Below are positions 56,911-64,000 of a stretch of DNA of 64,000 nucleotides, piece after piece. The stretch is from Gimesia sp. (GTDB taxonomy: Bacteria > Planctomycetota > Planctomycetia > Planctomycetales > Planctomycetaceae). The translations under genes and the position numbers were made by a program. The DNA lies in NCBI GenBank assembly GCA_002706765.1, contig PAJV01000062.1:34394-98393 (forward strand). Direction: 5' to 3'. The notes beneath the pieces were generated by a model. That model saw only the letters and a list, made by a program, of their open reading frames with translations. It ran no database searches and was not told the DNA's origin. The first letter of the stretch is position 1; every line of letters starts with the position of its first letter.

Positions 56911-57001
56911 CAGAGTGTGTCCAGTTTGACTGTAGCCTCTCCAAGGCCGTTTGCACCAGGCATAATAGCAGGAGAGACGCTATGGCTGAATGTGATGCGA
57001 T
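56911..57001 (-). repeat. Dispersed 90-bp repeat, copy C
   Basis: The reverse complement reads ATCGCATCACATTCAGCCAT, then AGCGTCTCTCCTGC, GCAAACGGCCTTGGAGAGGC and TACAGTCAAACTGGACACAC. The inner stem AGCGTCTC / GAGAGGCT has one mismatch. Its 5' edge touches the stop codon of the OsmC gene (57002-57004). Confidence 0.8.
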
Positions 57002-57430
57002 TTAGACTACAGTCACATCCAGAGTAATGTCGGCATTAAACAGTTTCGAAACGGGACAGCCGGCTTTCGCCATCCCCGCCAGTTCTTCGACTTTGGCAGC
57101 ATCAGCACCGGGAACGCTGGCCTTCAAAGTCAGGTGAACCGATTTAATCGCAAAACCGCCTTCGACCTGATTTAAAGAGACCTCAGCAGTCGTTTCCAGC
57201 TTATCAGCTGTAAGACCGGCGTCTCCGAGAATCTTCGAAAGTGCCATTGAGAAACAACCCGCATGGGCGGCTCCCAGAAGTTCTTCAGGGTTCGTTCCCT
57301 GCTCACCTTCAAAGCGGCTGGAGAAACCATAGGGTAGACTGGATAAGGCACCACTCTCAGTAGATACAGTCCCTTTTCCATCTTTAAGTCCACCCTGCCA
57401 GACTGCAGATCCCGTTCTTTTAATCGTCAT
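57002..57430 (-). CDS. OsmC/Ohr-family peroxidase
   Basis: 142 residues, full length. The two redox cysteines are C59 in AAHAGCFSM and C125 in AKAGCPVSK. The LSSLPYGFSSRFEG segment with its Arg is typical of the OsmC branch, which reduces organic hydroperoxides in the cytoplasm. AAGGAA precedes the ATG. The stop codon is directly followed by repeat copy C, so a hairpin could form at its mRNA 3' end. Confidence 0.92.
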   Translation of the reverse strand: MTIKRTGSAVWQGGLKDGKGTVSTESGALSSLPYGFSSRFEGEQGTNPEELLGAAHAGCFSMALSKILGDAGLTADKLETTAEVSLNQVEGGFAIKSVHLTLKASVPGADAAKVEELAGMAKAGCPVSKLFNADITLDVTVV

Positions 57431-57782
57431 GATAAATTCCTTTATTTTAAATTCGATAATATTGGTCCATCAATCCTGTATTGACAGGCGCTCAACGCCA
57501 GGTGAGCACGCCAACGAGCATGCGGACCATTTCAGACAACGTGTCATTCCAAGTCTGATAAGACACTGTTAACAACACTGCCTCCTCAGCTTAATCGATT
57601 CGCTGCAAGATGTCACGTAACAGCCGGGAAAGCAGCGGCTGCCTGAAGTGAATGATCAAATTCCATCAGTTGGAGATTCCCACCATTGCCAGCGCCCTGT
57701 CTTCCAGTTTACAATTTATCACTCTAAAGAACTTAATAATATCTGAGCATCAAATTCAGGCTGAAACAAAGGGATTTATACC
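57431..57782. other. Intergenic between divergent OsmC and transglutaminase-like genes
   Basis: About 350 bp that must hold both promoters. A small inverted repeat GGCGCTCAACGCC lies near 57486-57498. I cannot fix a promoter or operator. Confidence 0.4.
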
Positions 57783-58940
57783 ATGTGTTTTCGTAAATCA
57801 CCTTCTGGTCTATTCTTACTGTTATCCATTATCGCTCTGCTTCCCCGCACTGCATTGACTGCGGAAATCCCATCTCCATTAAGTCCAGACACACCCTATA
57901 CGGCGAAAAAAAGTGCGCCGGTCACTCATGATGTCGAGTTCTCGGTCATTGTGACGCCCCCCTACCATTGCAAGGTATTGAAAGTCTGGATTCCAGTTCC
58001 CCAATCAGATGCAGCACAGAAAATTGAAAACAGTCAATTCACCACATTTCCCGACAAAGTCAAACCGCAGATCTCGAGCGAGCCTGTGTACGGAAACCGT
58101 TTTGCCTGCTTTGAGTTTCACGATCCGCACGGAGCTCAGATCATTACCCATCGCTTTCGGGCCCAGGTCTGGAACCTGAACTGGCAACTCGAGCCGGAAG
58201 CCGTCGAAACCGTTTCAAACTGGCCTGACCAGTTCGCCCCTTACCTGACTCCTCAATCCATACAGGATCAGCAGCAGTTTCAACGGGTACTGAAACAGAT
58301 TGGAAAAGCCACTGAGAAGCAAAGACCGGGACTGATGCAGGCGATGAGCTGGATCGATCAGAATCTGACCTACGATCACATCAATGCGTCCTTACAGGCT
58401 GATGCCAACCATGCCCTGAGTCAACGACGTGGCCACTGCAGTGATTACCATGGTTTATGTGCCACCCTGGGACGGGCCATGGGATATCCGACGCGTGTCA
58501 CCTATGGACTGAGCCTCTACCCCAAGAACTCACCCTCGCATTGTAAAATGGAGGCCTTCCTGCCCCCTTACGGCTGGGTCAGTTTTGACATTTCGGAAAC
58601 TCAGAAACTGGTGAAGTCGATCCAGTCCTCAAACGATTTCACACCACAACAGCAGCAATCTCTTACTACTGCCGCCCGACAACGACTTCGCTCCGGCTTT
58701 CGTGAAAACAGCTGGCTGCTGCTGACGCGCGGCACCGACTACGAATTGGCACCTCCCGCATCAAAACCAGTACGAATTGTTCGCACGGCCTATGTGGAGG
58801 CAGATGGAGCGGCACTTCCCGAACCAGATCCGGCCAACAGCAGTCAACGCGAATTTTCCTGGATGACCTCACACCGCTACACGGCTGACAGGCCCTTCAA
58901 GAAACCCTTCAAAGATCTTTCCACTCTCAGCAGTGATTAA
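57783..58940 (+). CDS. Secreted transglutaminase-like cysteine protein
   Basis: 385 residues with a signal peptide (LFLLLSIIALLPRTALTAEI). An N-terminal beta domain at about 50-135 is followed by the transglutaminase core: Cys about 218 in RRGHCSDYHGLCATLGRAMG, His in SHCKMEAFLPPYGW and Asp in WVSFDISE, giving a complete Cys-His-Asp triad. Such proteins act as proteases or peptide cross-linkers outside the cytoplasm. The gene stands alone on the plus strand beside the minus-strand YciI/VOC run. Confidence 0.85.
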   Translation: MCFRKSPSGLFLLLSIIALLPRTALTAEIPSPLSPDTPYTAKKSAPVTHDVEFSVIVTPPYHCKVLKVWIPVPQSDAAQKIENSQFTTFPDKVKPQISSEPVYGNRFACFEFHDPHGAQIITHRFRAQVWNLNWQLEPEAVETVSNWPDQFAPYLTPQSIQDQQQFQRVLKQIGKATEKQRPGLMQAMSWIDQNLTYDHINASLQADANHALSQRRGHCSDYHGLCATLGRAMGYPTRVTYGLSLYPKNSPSHCKMEAFLPPYGWVSFDISETQKLVKSIQSSNDFTPQQQQSLTTAARQRLRSGFRENSWLLLTRGTDYELAPPASKPVRIVRTAYVEADGAALPEPDPANSSQREFSWMTSHRYTADRPFKKPFKDLSTLSSD

Positions 58941-58981
58941 CCAGGCTGCAAGGTCTTGCCGCAACCATTTAAGGGCTACCC

Positions 58982-59389
58982 TTATTTCAGTGTGCGAAAG
59001 GGAATCAGCTTCCACAACCGTTTGTCGCGGAGAAACAGGCTGAGCCAGACCAGTACGCCAAGTCCTGCCTGCACCACAAAAGGATCGCCGACCCGCCAGT
59101 GCGTGCACATCGCGCCGCCCAGATAACCGGTCAATAAAATTGCTCCCACGACTGACGTCCAGGGCAGCAGATAAAGCACCAGGCAGGTCAGTTCCAGAAT
59201 CGCCAGCGGAAAAACCATCGAATCCGGCAGTCCCAGATGGGCCATGCCTTCTGCCAGTTCAGGACCTCCTTTGAGTTTCATCACACCACTCATGCCAAAC
59301 ATGAAAGCCAGGGCGGCGGCAATCAGACGACCAATCCAGACCAGTGCAGTATGGGGACGTTGACTCGGTGTGGAAATGGCGTCATTCAT
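58982..59389 (-). CDS. DoxX-family membrane protein
   Basis: 135 residues with four membrane helices. The family pattern is visible in AFMFGMSGVMKLKGGPELAE, GLPDSMVFPLAILELTCLVL and LLTGYLGGAMCTHWRVGDP. DoxX-like proteins have been linked with redox or stress functions, but the specific role is open. AAGGAATTAATC leads to the ATG. It is the last gene of the minus-strand run of small genes from 63614 down. Confidence 0.82.
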   Translation of the reverse strand: MNDAISTPSQRPHTALVWIGRLIAAALAFMFGMSGVMKLKGGPELAEGMAHLGLPDSMVFPLAILELTCLVLYLLPWTSVVGAILLTGYLGGAMCTHWRVGDPFVVQAGLGVLVWLSLFLRDKRLWKLIPFRTLK

Positions 59390-59436
59390 GATTAATTCCT
59401 TCTCGTGATGCGGGAAGCAGATTTTAAACAGTTCAA

Positions 59437-59754
59437 TTATATTGTCACATTTTCATAAGCCAGCTGCAGGGCAATTTTTATAACTTTCTTGCTGGCATTT
59501 TGCAATTTCACATTCGTGTACCCGCGTTGTCCCCAGGCACCACTGCAGGGTTGGAATACTTCGGAGTCCGATTCGATCAGCGCGGCCTGCTGTTCGGGAG
59601 TCAGCTTCACCATCCCCCACTCCGTAGTTGGACTTCCCAGTGAGGCGTAAATCAACTGCTTTTTTCCCGCTCTAAAATCAGGATGCGTCATATGAGACTT
59701 CTCGATAGCCCCTGCGAATGACAAGGCGATTTCTCTAAAAACGTCCTGATTCAT
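59437..59754 (-). CDS. MmcQ/YjbR-like protein
   Basis: 105 residues from the ATG at 59754, supported by GGGGAA just upstream; an ATG three codons earlier (59763) is possible. The CyaY-like MmcQ/YjbR fold shows FREIALSFAGAIEKSHMTHP, KKQLIYASLGSPTTEWGMVK and the terminal GYTNVKLQNASKKVIKIALQ. Some relatives are called DNA-binding, without firm proof. It lies within the YciI/VOC run. Confidence 0.78.
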   Translation of the reverse strand: MNQDVFREIALSFAGAIEKSHMTHPDFRAGKKQLIYASLGSPTTEWGMVKLTPEQQAALIESDSEVFQPCSGAWGQRGYTNVKLQNASKKVIKIALQLAYENVTI

Positions 59755-59801
59755 ATTCCCCATCTGCCTGCATCAGCGCCTGGACCAATCGCGATTCAAC
59801 G

Positions 59802-60203
59802 TTACTCTGCCGCTGCTGGATCCATGTAAAATACTTCCCAGATATGGCCATCCAGATCCTGGAAGCCATGTGCATACATAAAGCCATGATCCTGGGGCTC
59901 ATTATAAGTACTTCCCCCGGCAGCAACAGCTTTCTTTACCAGAGCGTCAACCTGCTCCCGATTCTCACAGGATAATGCCACCAGGACTTCCGTACTTTTA
60001 GTTGCATCACAGATTTCCTTGGGAGTAAACATCTTAAACTTGGGATAAGTCAACAGCATGGCATAAATTTCCTCGCTGATCACCACACTCGCAGCGGTCT
60101 CATCAGTCCACTTTTCGTTGATCGAATACCCTAACGCTTTATAGAAAGTCATCGACTTTTCCAGGTCTTTGACAGGCAGATTTACAAATATTTTTGTCGT
60201 CAT
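59802..60203 (-). CDS. VOC-superfamily protein (glyoxalase-like)
   Basis: 133 residues. The beta-alpha-beta3 modules show KIFVNLPVKDLEKSMTFYKA at the start and FMYAHGFQDLDGHIWEVFYM at the end, with the His-Glu pair that often binds metal. This resembles the extradiol/lactoylglutathione-lyase-like VOC type. GGAAG supports the ATG at 60203 over one four codons upstream. The substrate is unknown. Confidence 0.82.
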   Translation of the reverse strand: MTTKIFVNLPVKDLEKSMTFYKALGYSINEKWTDETAASVVISEEIYAMLLTYPKFKMFTPKEICDATKSTEVLVALSCENREQVDALVKKAVAAGGSTYNEPQDHGFMYAHGFQDLDGHIWEVFYMDPAAAE

Positions 60204-60280
60204 TACATCTTCCACATTCAGAGTGAGTGATTATGGGTCTTTTCCCCTGCAATGATATACGAATCCCGGGATTACAGTGA

Positions 60281-60718
60281 TTATTCTTCCGCTAATCCCA
60301 ATTGTTCCGTCGCAGCCCGGATCCGCTCTTCCTGTTCCTGCAATTCCGGTGTAAATTCCTCGCCGAAATCTTCGGGCTCAAACAGGGGACGTATTTCAAT
60401 ATCAGATTCTTCCGTCATCGGATTCGGACAGCGTTTGACCCATTCAATCGCTTCTTCCATGGATTTCACCTGCCAGATCCAGAACCCGGCGACCAGCTCT
60501 TTCGTCTCTGCAAACGGGCCATCCATCACTGTCCGATTTGTATCCGAAAAACGAACCCGGGCACCACGCGAACTGGGATGCAGCCCTTCTCCGGCGAGCA
60601 TGATTCCCGCCTTTACCAGTTCCTCATTGAAGTTTCCCATGTCTGTCAGCAACTGTTCGCTCGGCATTTCACCTGCTTCAGAACCGGGTGTTGCCTTGAC
60701 CATTACCATGACTTTCAT
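60281..60718 (-). CDS. YciI/DGPF-domain protein (long form)
   Basis: 145 residues. The central [19 protein letters not shown] carries the DGPF signature that names the domain; a catalytic or structural His is absent. A C-terminal acidic tail of about 30 residues (EDFGEEFTPELQEQEERIRA) is longer than in its paralogues here. AAAGGG before the ATG at 60718 decides the start. It is one of four YciI paralogues in this run. Confidence 0.85.
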   Translation of the reverse strand: MKVMVMVKATPGSEAGEMPSEQLLTDMGNFNEELVKAGIMLAGEGLHPSSRGARVRFSDTNRTVMDGPFAETKELVAGFWIWQVKSMEEAIEWVKRCPNPMTEESDIEIRPLFEPEDFGEEFTPELQEQEERIRAATEQLGLAEE

Positions 60719-60810
60719 TGGATTTCCCTTTCTGTTCGTATTAGGATTGCTGTTTATTTCCATGATCTAGCCATTCGTCGAACAGGCGTTTCTGAAATCG
60801 ACAATCCGGT

Positions 60811-61170
60811 TTATTTTTTTACAGGAATTTCCGGCAACTCGAAAATTGGCCTGATTTCCACAGTCCCTTTTTTCGCCGGTGGGAGACGGCTGGCGATCGC
60901 AATCGCCTCGTCCAGATGATCAACGTCGATGATGTAATATCCCCCCAGCTGTTCTGTGGTTTCCGCAAACGGACCATCGGTCACGATTCGGCGGTCGTCA
61001 CGGACCCGCACACTGGTGGCGGTCGAAACGAGATGTAACGGCGAGGACGCAAGATATTGCCCCTTCTCATTCAGCTCATGACAGATCTGGGTTGATTCTT
61101 CCATGCAGGCAGATCGTTCCTCTTCAGTCCAGTTTCCTTCTTCACCATAAATCAGCAGCATATATTTCAT
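60811..61170 (-). CDS. YciI/DGPF-domain protein
   Basis: 119 residues: MKYMLLIYGEEGNWTEEERS at the start, then DGPFAETTEQLGGYYIIDVD and a C-terminal GTVEIRPIFEL. It is very similar in layout to the next gene (61233-61592), so the pair is probably a tandem duplication. AAAGG precedes the ATG. Confidence 0.87.
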   Translation of the reverse strand: MKYMLLIYGEEGNWTEEERSACMEESTQICHELNEKGQYLASSPLHLVSTATSVRVRDDRRIVTDGPFAETTEQLGGYYIIDVDHLDEAIAIASRLPPAKKGTVEIRPIFELPEIPVKK

Positions 61171-61232
61171 TGTGTTAACCTTTATACTCAGTATGAAAGT
61201 AAAAAGAGCAAATCAGATGGAATCCCGTTTGA

Positions 61233-61592
61233 TTATTTTGCTTCAGGAAGGTTATCCAGTTCCACGATGGGCCGCACTTCTATAGTACCAACCCGCGCGC
61301 CCGGGATTCGACGTGCTACCGCGATGGCAGCTTCCCGGTTTTCCACGTCCACCAGAAAATAGCCGCCCAGCTGCTCCGTCGTTTCTGCAAAGGGACCATC
61401 CGTGATGAATGCTTCGCCTTCGCGAACCCGTATGCTGACAGAAGTGGTAGTCGGCTGTAGAGGCGCAGCGGAGCAATACTCTCCTTCCGCATCCAGTTCG
61501 TAACACAAGGCTACAGACTCCTTCATCGCCAGCTTGCGTGCTTCTTCTTCCCAGGCATCTGCTTCTGCGTAGACCAGTAACATAAATTTCAT
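61233..61592 (-). CDS. YciI/DGPF-domain protein
   Basis: 119 residues, the same length as its downstream neighbour, with MKFMLLVYAEADAWEEEARK, DGPFAETTEQLGGYFLVDVE and GTIEVRPIVEL. The strong match in length and motifs points to duplication of this pair. It starts 16 bp after the DUF1579 gene's stop, so translation may be coupled. Confidence 0.87.
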   Translation of the reverse strand: MKFMLLVYAEADAWEEEARKLAMKESVALCYELDAEGEYCSAAPLQPTTTSVSIRVREGEAFITDGPFAETTEQLGGYFLVDVENREAAIAVARRIPGARVGTIEVRPIVELDNLPEAK

Positions 61593-61608
61593 ATCCAGCC
61601 AGCTCCCA

Positions 61609-62088
61609 TTATGTTTTTCGACGGTTGTGGGAAGTCATAATCTGCAGCCATGTTCCGTCATCAGTCAGGATTTCACTTGTAAGAATCCAGTGGGAGTCGT
61701 CAACCAGTTCAATGGCGTCTTTGTAGGATGTCATGCCTTCACTACCAAACTTCGGCCCCTCTGCTTCCAGGGTCAGTTTTTTACCTGCTGTGATGACACC
61801 ATTCTGGTACTGCCAGAGATACGTCATCATGGATCCCACGAACGTCCCTGTATAACAACTCTTGACTGGATCATAGCCTAAAGTCATTAATGTCGACCAG
61901 CGTCCTCCCTCGGGTTCCTCTCCACTCCCTTCCAGCAGATACCACATCCCCTCCAGTGAACGACAGGTGGTTACTCCCGTTGATGTATGAGTTGGCTCTC
62001 CGGGGCCCATCTGGCATTCCGTTTCCGTCTGCCACTCTCCTACCAGGGGCTCCAGCCAGTTGTGTTCTGCCTGTGGCTTTTCAAACAT
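61609..62088 (-). CDS. DUF1579 protein
   Basis: 159 residues of the lipocalin-like DUF1579 type: EHNWLEPLVGEWQTETECQM, TTCRSLEGMWYLLEG, YTGTFVGSMMTYLWQYQ. The fold binds small molecules in some relatives, but no function is known. The frame opens at 62232, yet AAGGATT just before the ATG at 62088 and the start of homology decide the start there. It is inside the YciI/VOC run. Confidence 0.82.
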   Translation of the reverse strand: MFEKPQAEHNWLEPLVGEWQTETECQMGPGEPTHTSTGVTTCRSLEGMWYLLEGSGEEPEGGRWSTLMTLGYDPVKSCYTGTFVGSMMTYLWQYQNGVITAGKKLTLEAEGPKFGSEGMTSYKDAIELVDDSHWILTSEILTDDGTWLQIMTSHNRRKT

Positions 62089-62140
62089 TTGATAATCCTT
62101 GTAATAAAAGAAGGTGAAATGAAATCCTGCTCTCTGCGAA

Positions 62141-62533
62141 TCAGGAATTCTTAAATGCGGCGTCACGTGCTTCCAGTAATGCGTTGATTTCTGCATTCGC
62201 AGGCCGGATTTCAAAGGGTCCAAAACGGACACCAGGATGCTTTGACATCAGCGCGATGGCATGATTCAAATCCCGTGCTTCCAGAAAGAGTAGTCCCCCG
62301 ATCTGTTCTTTCGTTTCCGCAAAGGGGCCGTCGGTCACATCAACCTGCCCCCCCTTCATCCGCAGCGTCACAGCAGCTTCTGCACGCTGTAACGCCTCGC
62401 CTCCCACAAAATGACCGCCGCGTCTCAATTCATCATCGTAGGCAAAACACTCTTCCATGAACCCTGCCATTTCGGCTTCCGTTTTGCCTTCCATCGTTGC
62501 GTCATCATAGTAACCCAGACAGACAAATTTCAT
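62141..62533 (-). CDS. YciI/DGPF-domain protein
   Basis: 130 residues with [20 protein letters not shown] at the start, [20 protein letters not shown] in the centre and [12 protein letters not shown] near the end. It forms a separate sub-branch from the 119-residue pair. GGAG ten bases before the ATG at 62533 supports that start over 62551. Confidence 0.87.
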   Translation of the reverse strand: MKFVCLGYYDDATMEGKTEAEMAGFMEECFAYDDELRRGGHFVGGEALQRAEAAVTLRMKGGQVDVTDGPFAETKEQIGGLLFLEARDLNHAIALMSKHPGVRFGPFEIRPANAEINALLEARDAAFKNS

Positions 62534-62582
62534 TTTTCTCTCCTCAATCATGCTTGTGTGAAATGATCGTTATGTAGTGGGA

Positions 62583-63071
62583 TCAGTAAGATTCTCCCGC
62601 CGCGGCACTCTGCAGTCGTGCGATATCCAGTTTGGTCATCTGCATCATTTCCTGCATTACCCGTCCGGCGACAACAGGATCCGGATCTGACACCAGTTCT
62701 GGCAAGACGCTGGGAACGATCTGCCATGAGAGGCCGAACTGATCTTTCAACCAGCCACACTGCCCCGGCTCCCCTCCTGCGGATAACTTTTCCCAGAGCT
62801 CGTCTATTTCATCCTGGGTATCACAGTTGACTGCAAATGAGATCGCTTCCGTAAATTGAAACAGAGGGCCGCCGTTCAATGCGAGAAACTGCTGGCCTTC
62901 CAGTTCAAACGCAGCGACCATGACCGATCCCTCAGGCCCCGGGCCTCCTGAGCCATAATGGTTGATTTTCAGTTTCTTCGAATTTTCAAATACCGACAGA
63001 TAAAATTCCATCGCCTGTTCGGCATTGTCATTGAACCAGAGAAACGGAGTAATTTTTTGAACCTTGGACAT
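62583..63071 (-). CDS. VOC/PhnB-like (3-demethylubiquinone methyltransferase-fold) protein
   Basis: 162 residues. [20 protein letters not shown] at the start, [20 protein letters not shown], then [20 protein letters not shown]. The layout is that of the family often labelled 3-demethylubiquinone-9 methyltransferase, a misnomer for these stand-alone VOC proteins. The catalytic role is not known. AGGAAT precedes the ATG. Confidence 0.86.
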   Translation of the reverse strand: MSKVQKITPFLWFNDNAEQAMEFYLSVFENSKKLKINHYGSGGPGPEGSVMVAAFELEGQQFLALNGGPLFQFTEAISFAVNCDTQDEIDELWEKLSAGGEPGQCGWLKDQFGLSWQIVPSVLPELVSDPDPVVAGRVMQEMMQMTKLDIARLQSAAAGESY

Positions 63072-63128
63072 AATTCTGATTCCTGATGATTTGAGTATTG
63101 AAGAAGCTGGAGACGGGCAACAGAGAAA

Positions 63129-63614
63129 TCAGCCCTGGCTGAACATCGCCTGCATGCCTTCCTGAATTTCTTCCATACTCAGATCACGCACATGGGTAGC
63201 GATCGCCCAGCAATGCCCGAACGGATCTTCCACCTGGCCGTAACGGTCTCCCCAGAACATGTCGGTCACCGGCATTTTCAAAGTAGCTCCTGCAGCGACT
63301 GCCTGCTCCACCAGCGCGTCTGCGTCTTCCACCTGCAAATGCAGTGTTACCGGTGACCCACTCAATTCTTTAGGTCCTTGTATGCCACAATCGCTGTTTG
63401 CATCCACCAGCATGACTTGCGAGTCACCAATTTTGAGACACGCATGCATCAGCCTTCCATTCGGGCCGGGCAGACGCATCTGTTCGACTGCTCCAAAGGC
63501 TTTTTCATAAAATGCAATCGCGTCTGTCGCCCCGTCACAGACCAGATGTGGTGTGACCGTGTGCATGCCTGTCGGGATGGGTTTGACGTTTGTGTTCTGC
63601 TTAGCCGAATTCAT
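63129..63614 (-). CDS. VOC/PhnB-like protein
   Basis: 161 residues. TVTPHLVCDGATDAIAFYEK, then AFGAVEQMRLPGPNGRLMHA and MFWGDRYGQVEDPFGHCWAI, which together give the PhnB-type glyoxalase fold. It is the first gene of the minus-strand run, so the operon promoter should lie between 63615 and 63700, where repeat copy B is found. GGAGTGAAATC leads to the ATG. Confidence 0.87.
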   Translation of the reverse strand: MNSAKQNTNVKPIPTGMHTVTPHLVCDGATDAIAFYEKAFGAVEQMRLPGPNGRLMHACLKIGDSQVMLVDANSDCGIQGPKELSGSPVTLHLQVEDADALVEQAVAAGATLKMPVTDMFWGDRYGQVEDPFGHCWAIATHVRDLSMEEIQEGMQAMFSQG

Positions 63615-63963
63615 GATTTCACTCCACTGATACTCTGAAAATGGGTAAACCGTATTTGCTTCCAGAGCGCATCACATTTAACCATAGCGTCGCTCAATCT
63701 GAGATACTCGGACCAAATGGCCTTGGAAACGCTACAGTAAAACTGGACACAGTCTGCTGGAAATCAAATACCCTTGATTACCATCTAGTCGAACGTGCCC
63801 CTGCGAAATCGACAACCTGACTGAAATATTTTTTATTTTGGAGAAAAGGAAGTTCTATCAGCACATTCTATACACATAAAACAAGTAATAGCAGCCGGTT
63901 GTGCGATAGCCCAAGACTGGCGGACTCCTGAAGAATACTTCAGAATCTTCTTAGGAGGAATTT
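63615..63963. other. Intergenic region between divergent genes with repeat copy B
   Basis: About 350 bp holding repeat copy B and the leader of the gene at 63964. A short hairpin, CTGAAG-AATA-CTTCAG, lies near 63927-63942, before AGGAGG at 63953-63958. Confidence 0.5.
63665..63756 (+). repeat. Dispersed 90-bp repeat, copy B
   Basis: Reads GAGCGCATCACATTTAACCA, then TAGCGTCGCTCAATCT, GGACCAAATGGCCTTGGAAA and CGCTACAGTAAAACTGGACA. It is the closest relative of copy A; the inner stem is reduced to AGCGT/ACGCT. Confidence 0.85.
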
Positions 63964-64000
63964 ATGAGCAAGGAGTCCAAAGTGTCAGGGAAACAGCATC
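63964..64000 (+). CDS. Start of an unidentified gene (cut by the window edge)
   Basis: The ATG at 63964 follows a strong AGGAGG (63953-63958). Only 12 codons are present (MSKESKVSGKQH), charged and without a signal peptide, so nothing can be said about its function. Confidence 0.5.
   Translation, partial: MSKESKVSGKQH

Noticed and set aside
57002-63614. OsmC plus YciI/VOC run as a toxin-antitoxin or defence island
   Set aside because: The proteins are metabolic or stress families; there is no nuclease, toxin or mobile gene.

Overview
The window looks like chromosome from a planctomycete, most like the Gimesia/Planctomyces group. This is inferred from gene content, not from a database match. 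The markers are an ECF sigma factor paired with a zinc-finger Ser/Thr kinase, a DUF1549/DUF1553 cytochrome protein followed by a DUF1501 Tat protein, a ceramidase fused to a PVC-type haem-binding dehydrogenase, LamG-bearing secreted enzymes, and a YciI/VOC cluster. No phage, plasmid backbone, rRNA, intact transposase or CRISPR array is visible. The only RNA gene found is a tRNA-Pro(GGG).

Layout. 1-2.4 kb: a GntR(YtrA-type)-ABC ATPase-ABC permease operon on the minus strand, with the permease running off the left edge. 2.5-4.3 kb: a SelA-like PLP enzyme between two gene remnants, the 3' end of a Gfo/Idh/MocA oxidoreductase and the 5' end of a serine beta-lactamase-like protein. 4.5-7.7 kb: an AAA ATPase plus VWA protein pair. 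7.7-9.0 kb: a gene-free nest of palindromic repeats. 9.0-11.3 kb: two overlapping membrane-protein genes. 11.9-15.2 kb: a large secreted LamG/glycosidase-like protein. 15.5-19.4 kb: a glucosylglycerate-type compatible-solute operon (HAD phosphatase, GpgS-type synthase, GH13_18 phosphorylase). 19.4-21.5 kb: small stress or accessory genes. 21.5-26.9 kb: an 1811-residue ceramidase/dehydrogenase/cytochrome fusion. 27.1-33.2 kb: an internally deleted XylR-like regulator, MarR, ECF sigma factor, kinase and glycosyltransferase.

33.8-44.0 kb is one co-directional block: FadR-type GntR regulator, DUF1549/1553 cytochrome protein, DUF1501 protein, enolase-superfamily enzyme, AspA/AstE-type deacylase, Na+/solute symporter, secreted esterase. 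It reads as a regulated uptake and catabolic operon for an unidentified carboxylate or acylated substrate. 44-51 kb holds a PEGA protein, the tRNA, a large unknown TPR protein, an aldo/keto reductase and a phosphodiesterase with LamG halves in permuted order. 51.2-56.8 kb is a TetR-controlled RND efflux operon. 57.0-63.6 kb has OsmC, a transglutaminase-like protein and a minus-strand run of ten small YciI/VOC/DoxX/MmcQ/DUF1579 genes. A new gene starts at 63964.

The most unusual signal is a dispersed repeat of about 90 bp with five copies (11321, 28312, 47971, 56911, 63665). All are intergenic; one abuts a start codon and one abuts a stop codon. A second signal is the 8.3-8.94 kb cluster of hairpin elements, two of which show a compensatory base-pair change. 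Signs of decay are the two remnants beside the SelA-like gene and a regulator reduced to 109 codons by an in-frame internal deletion.
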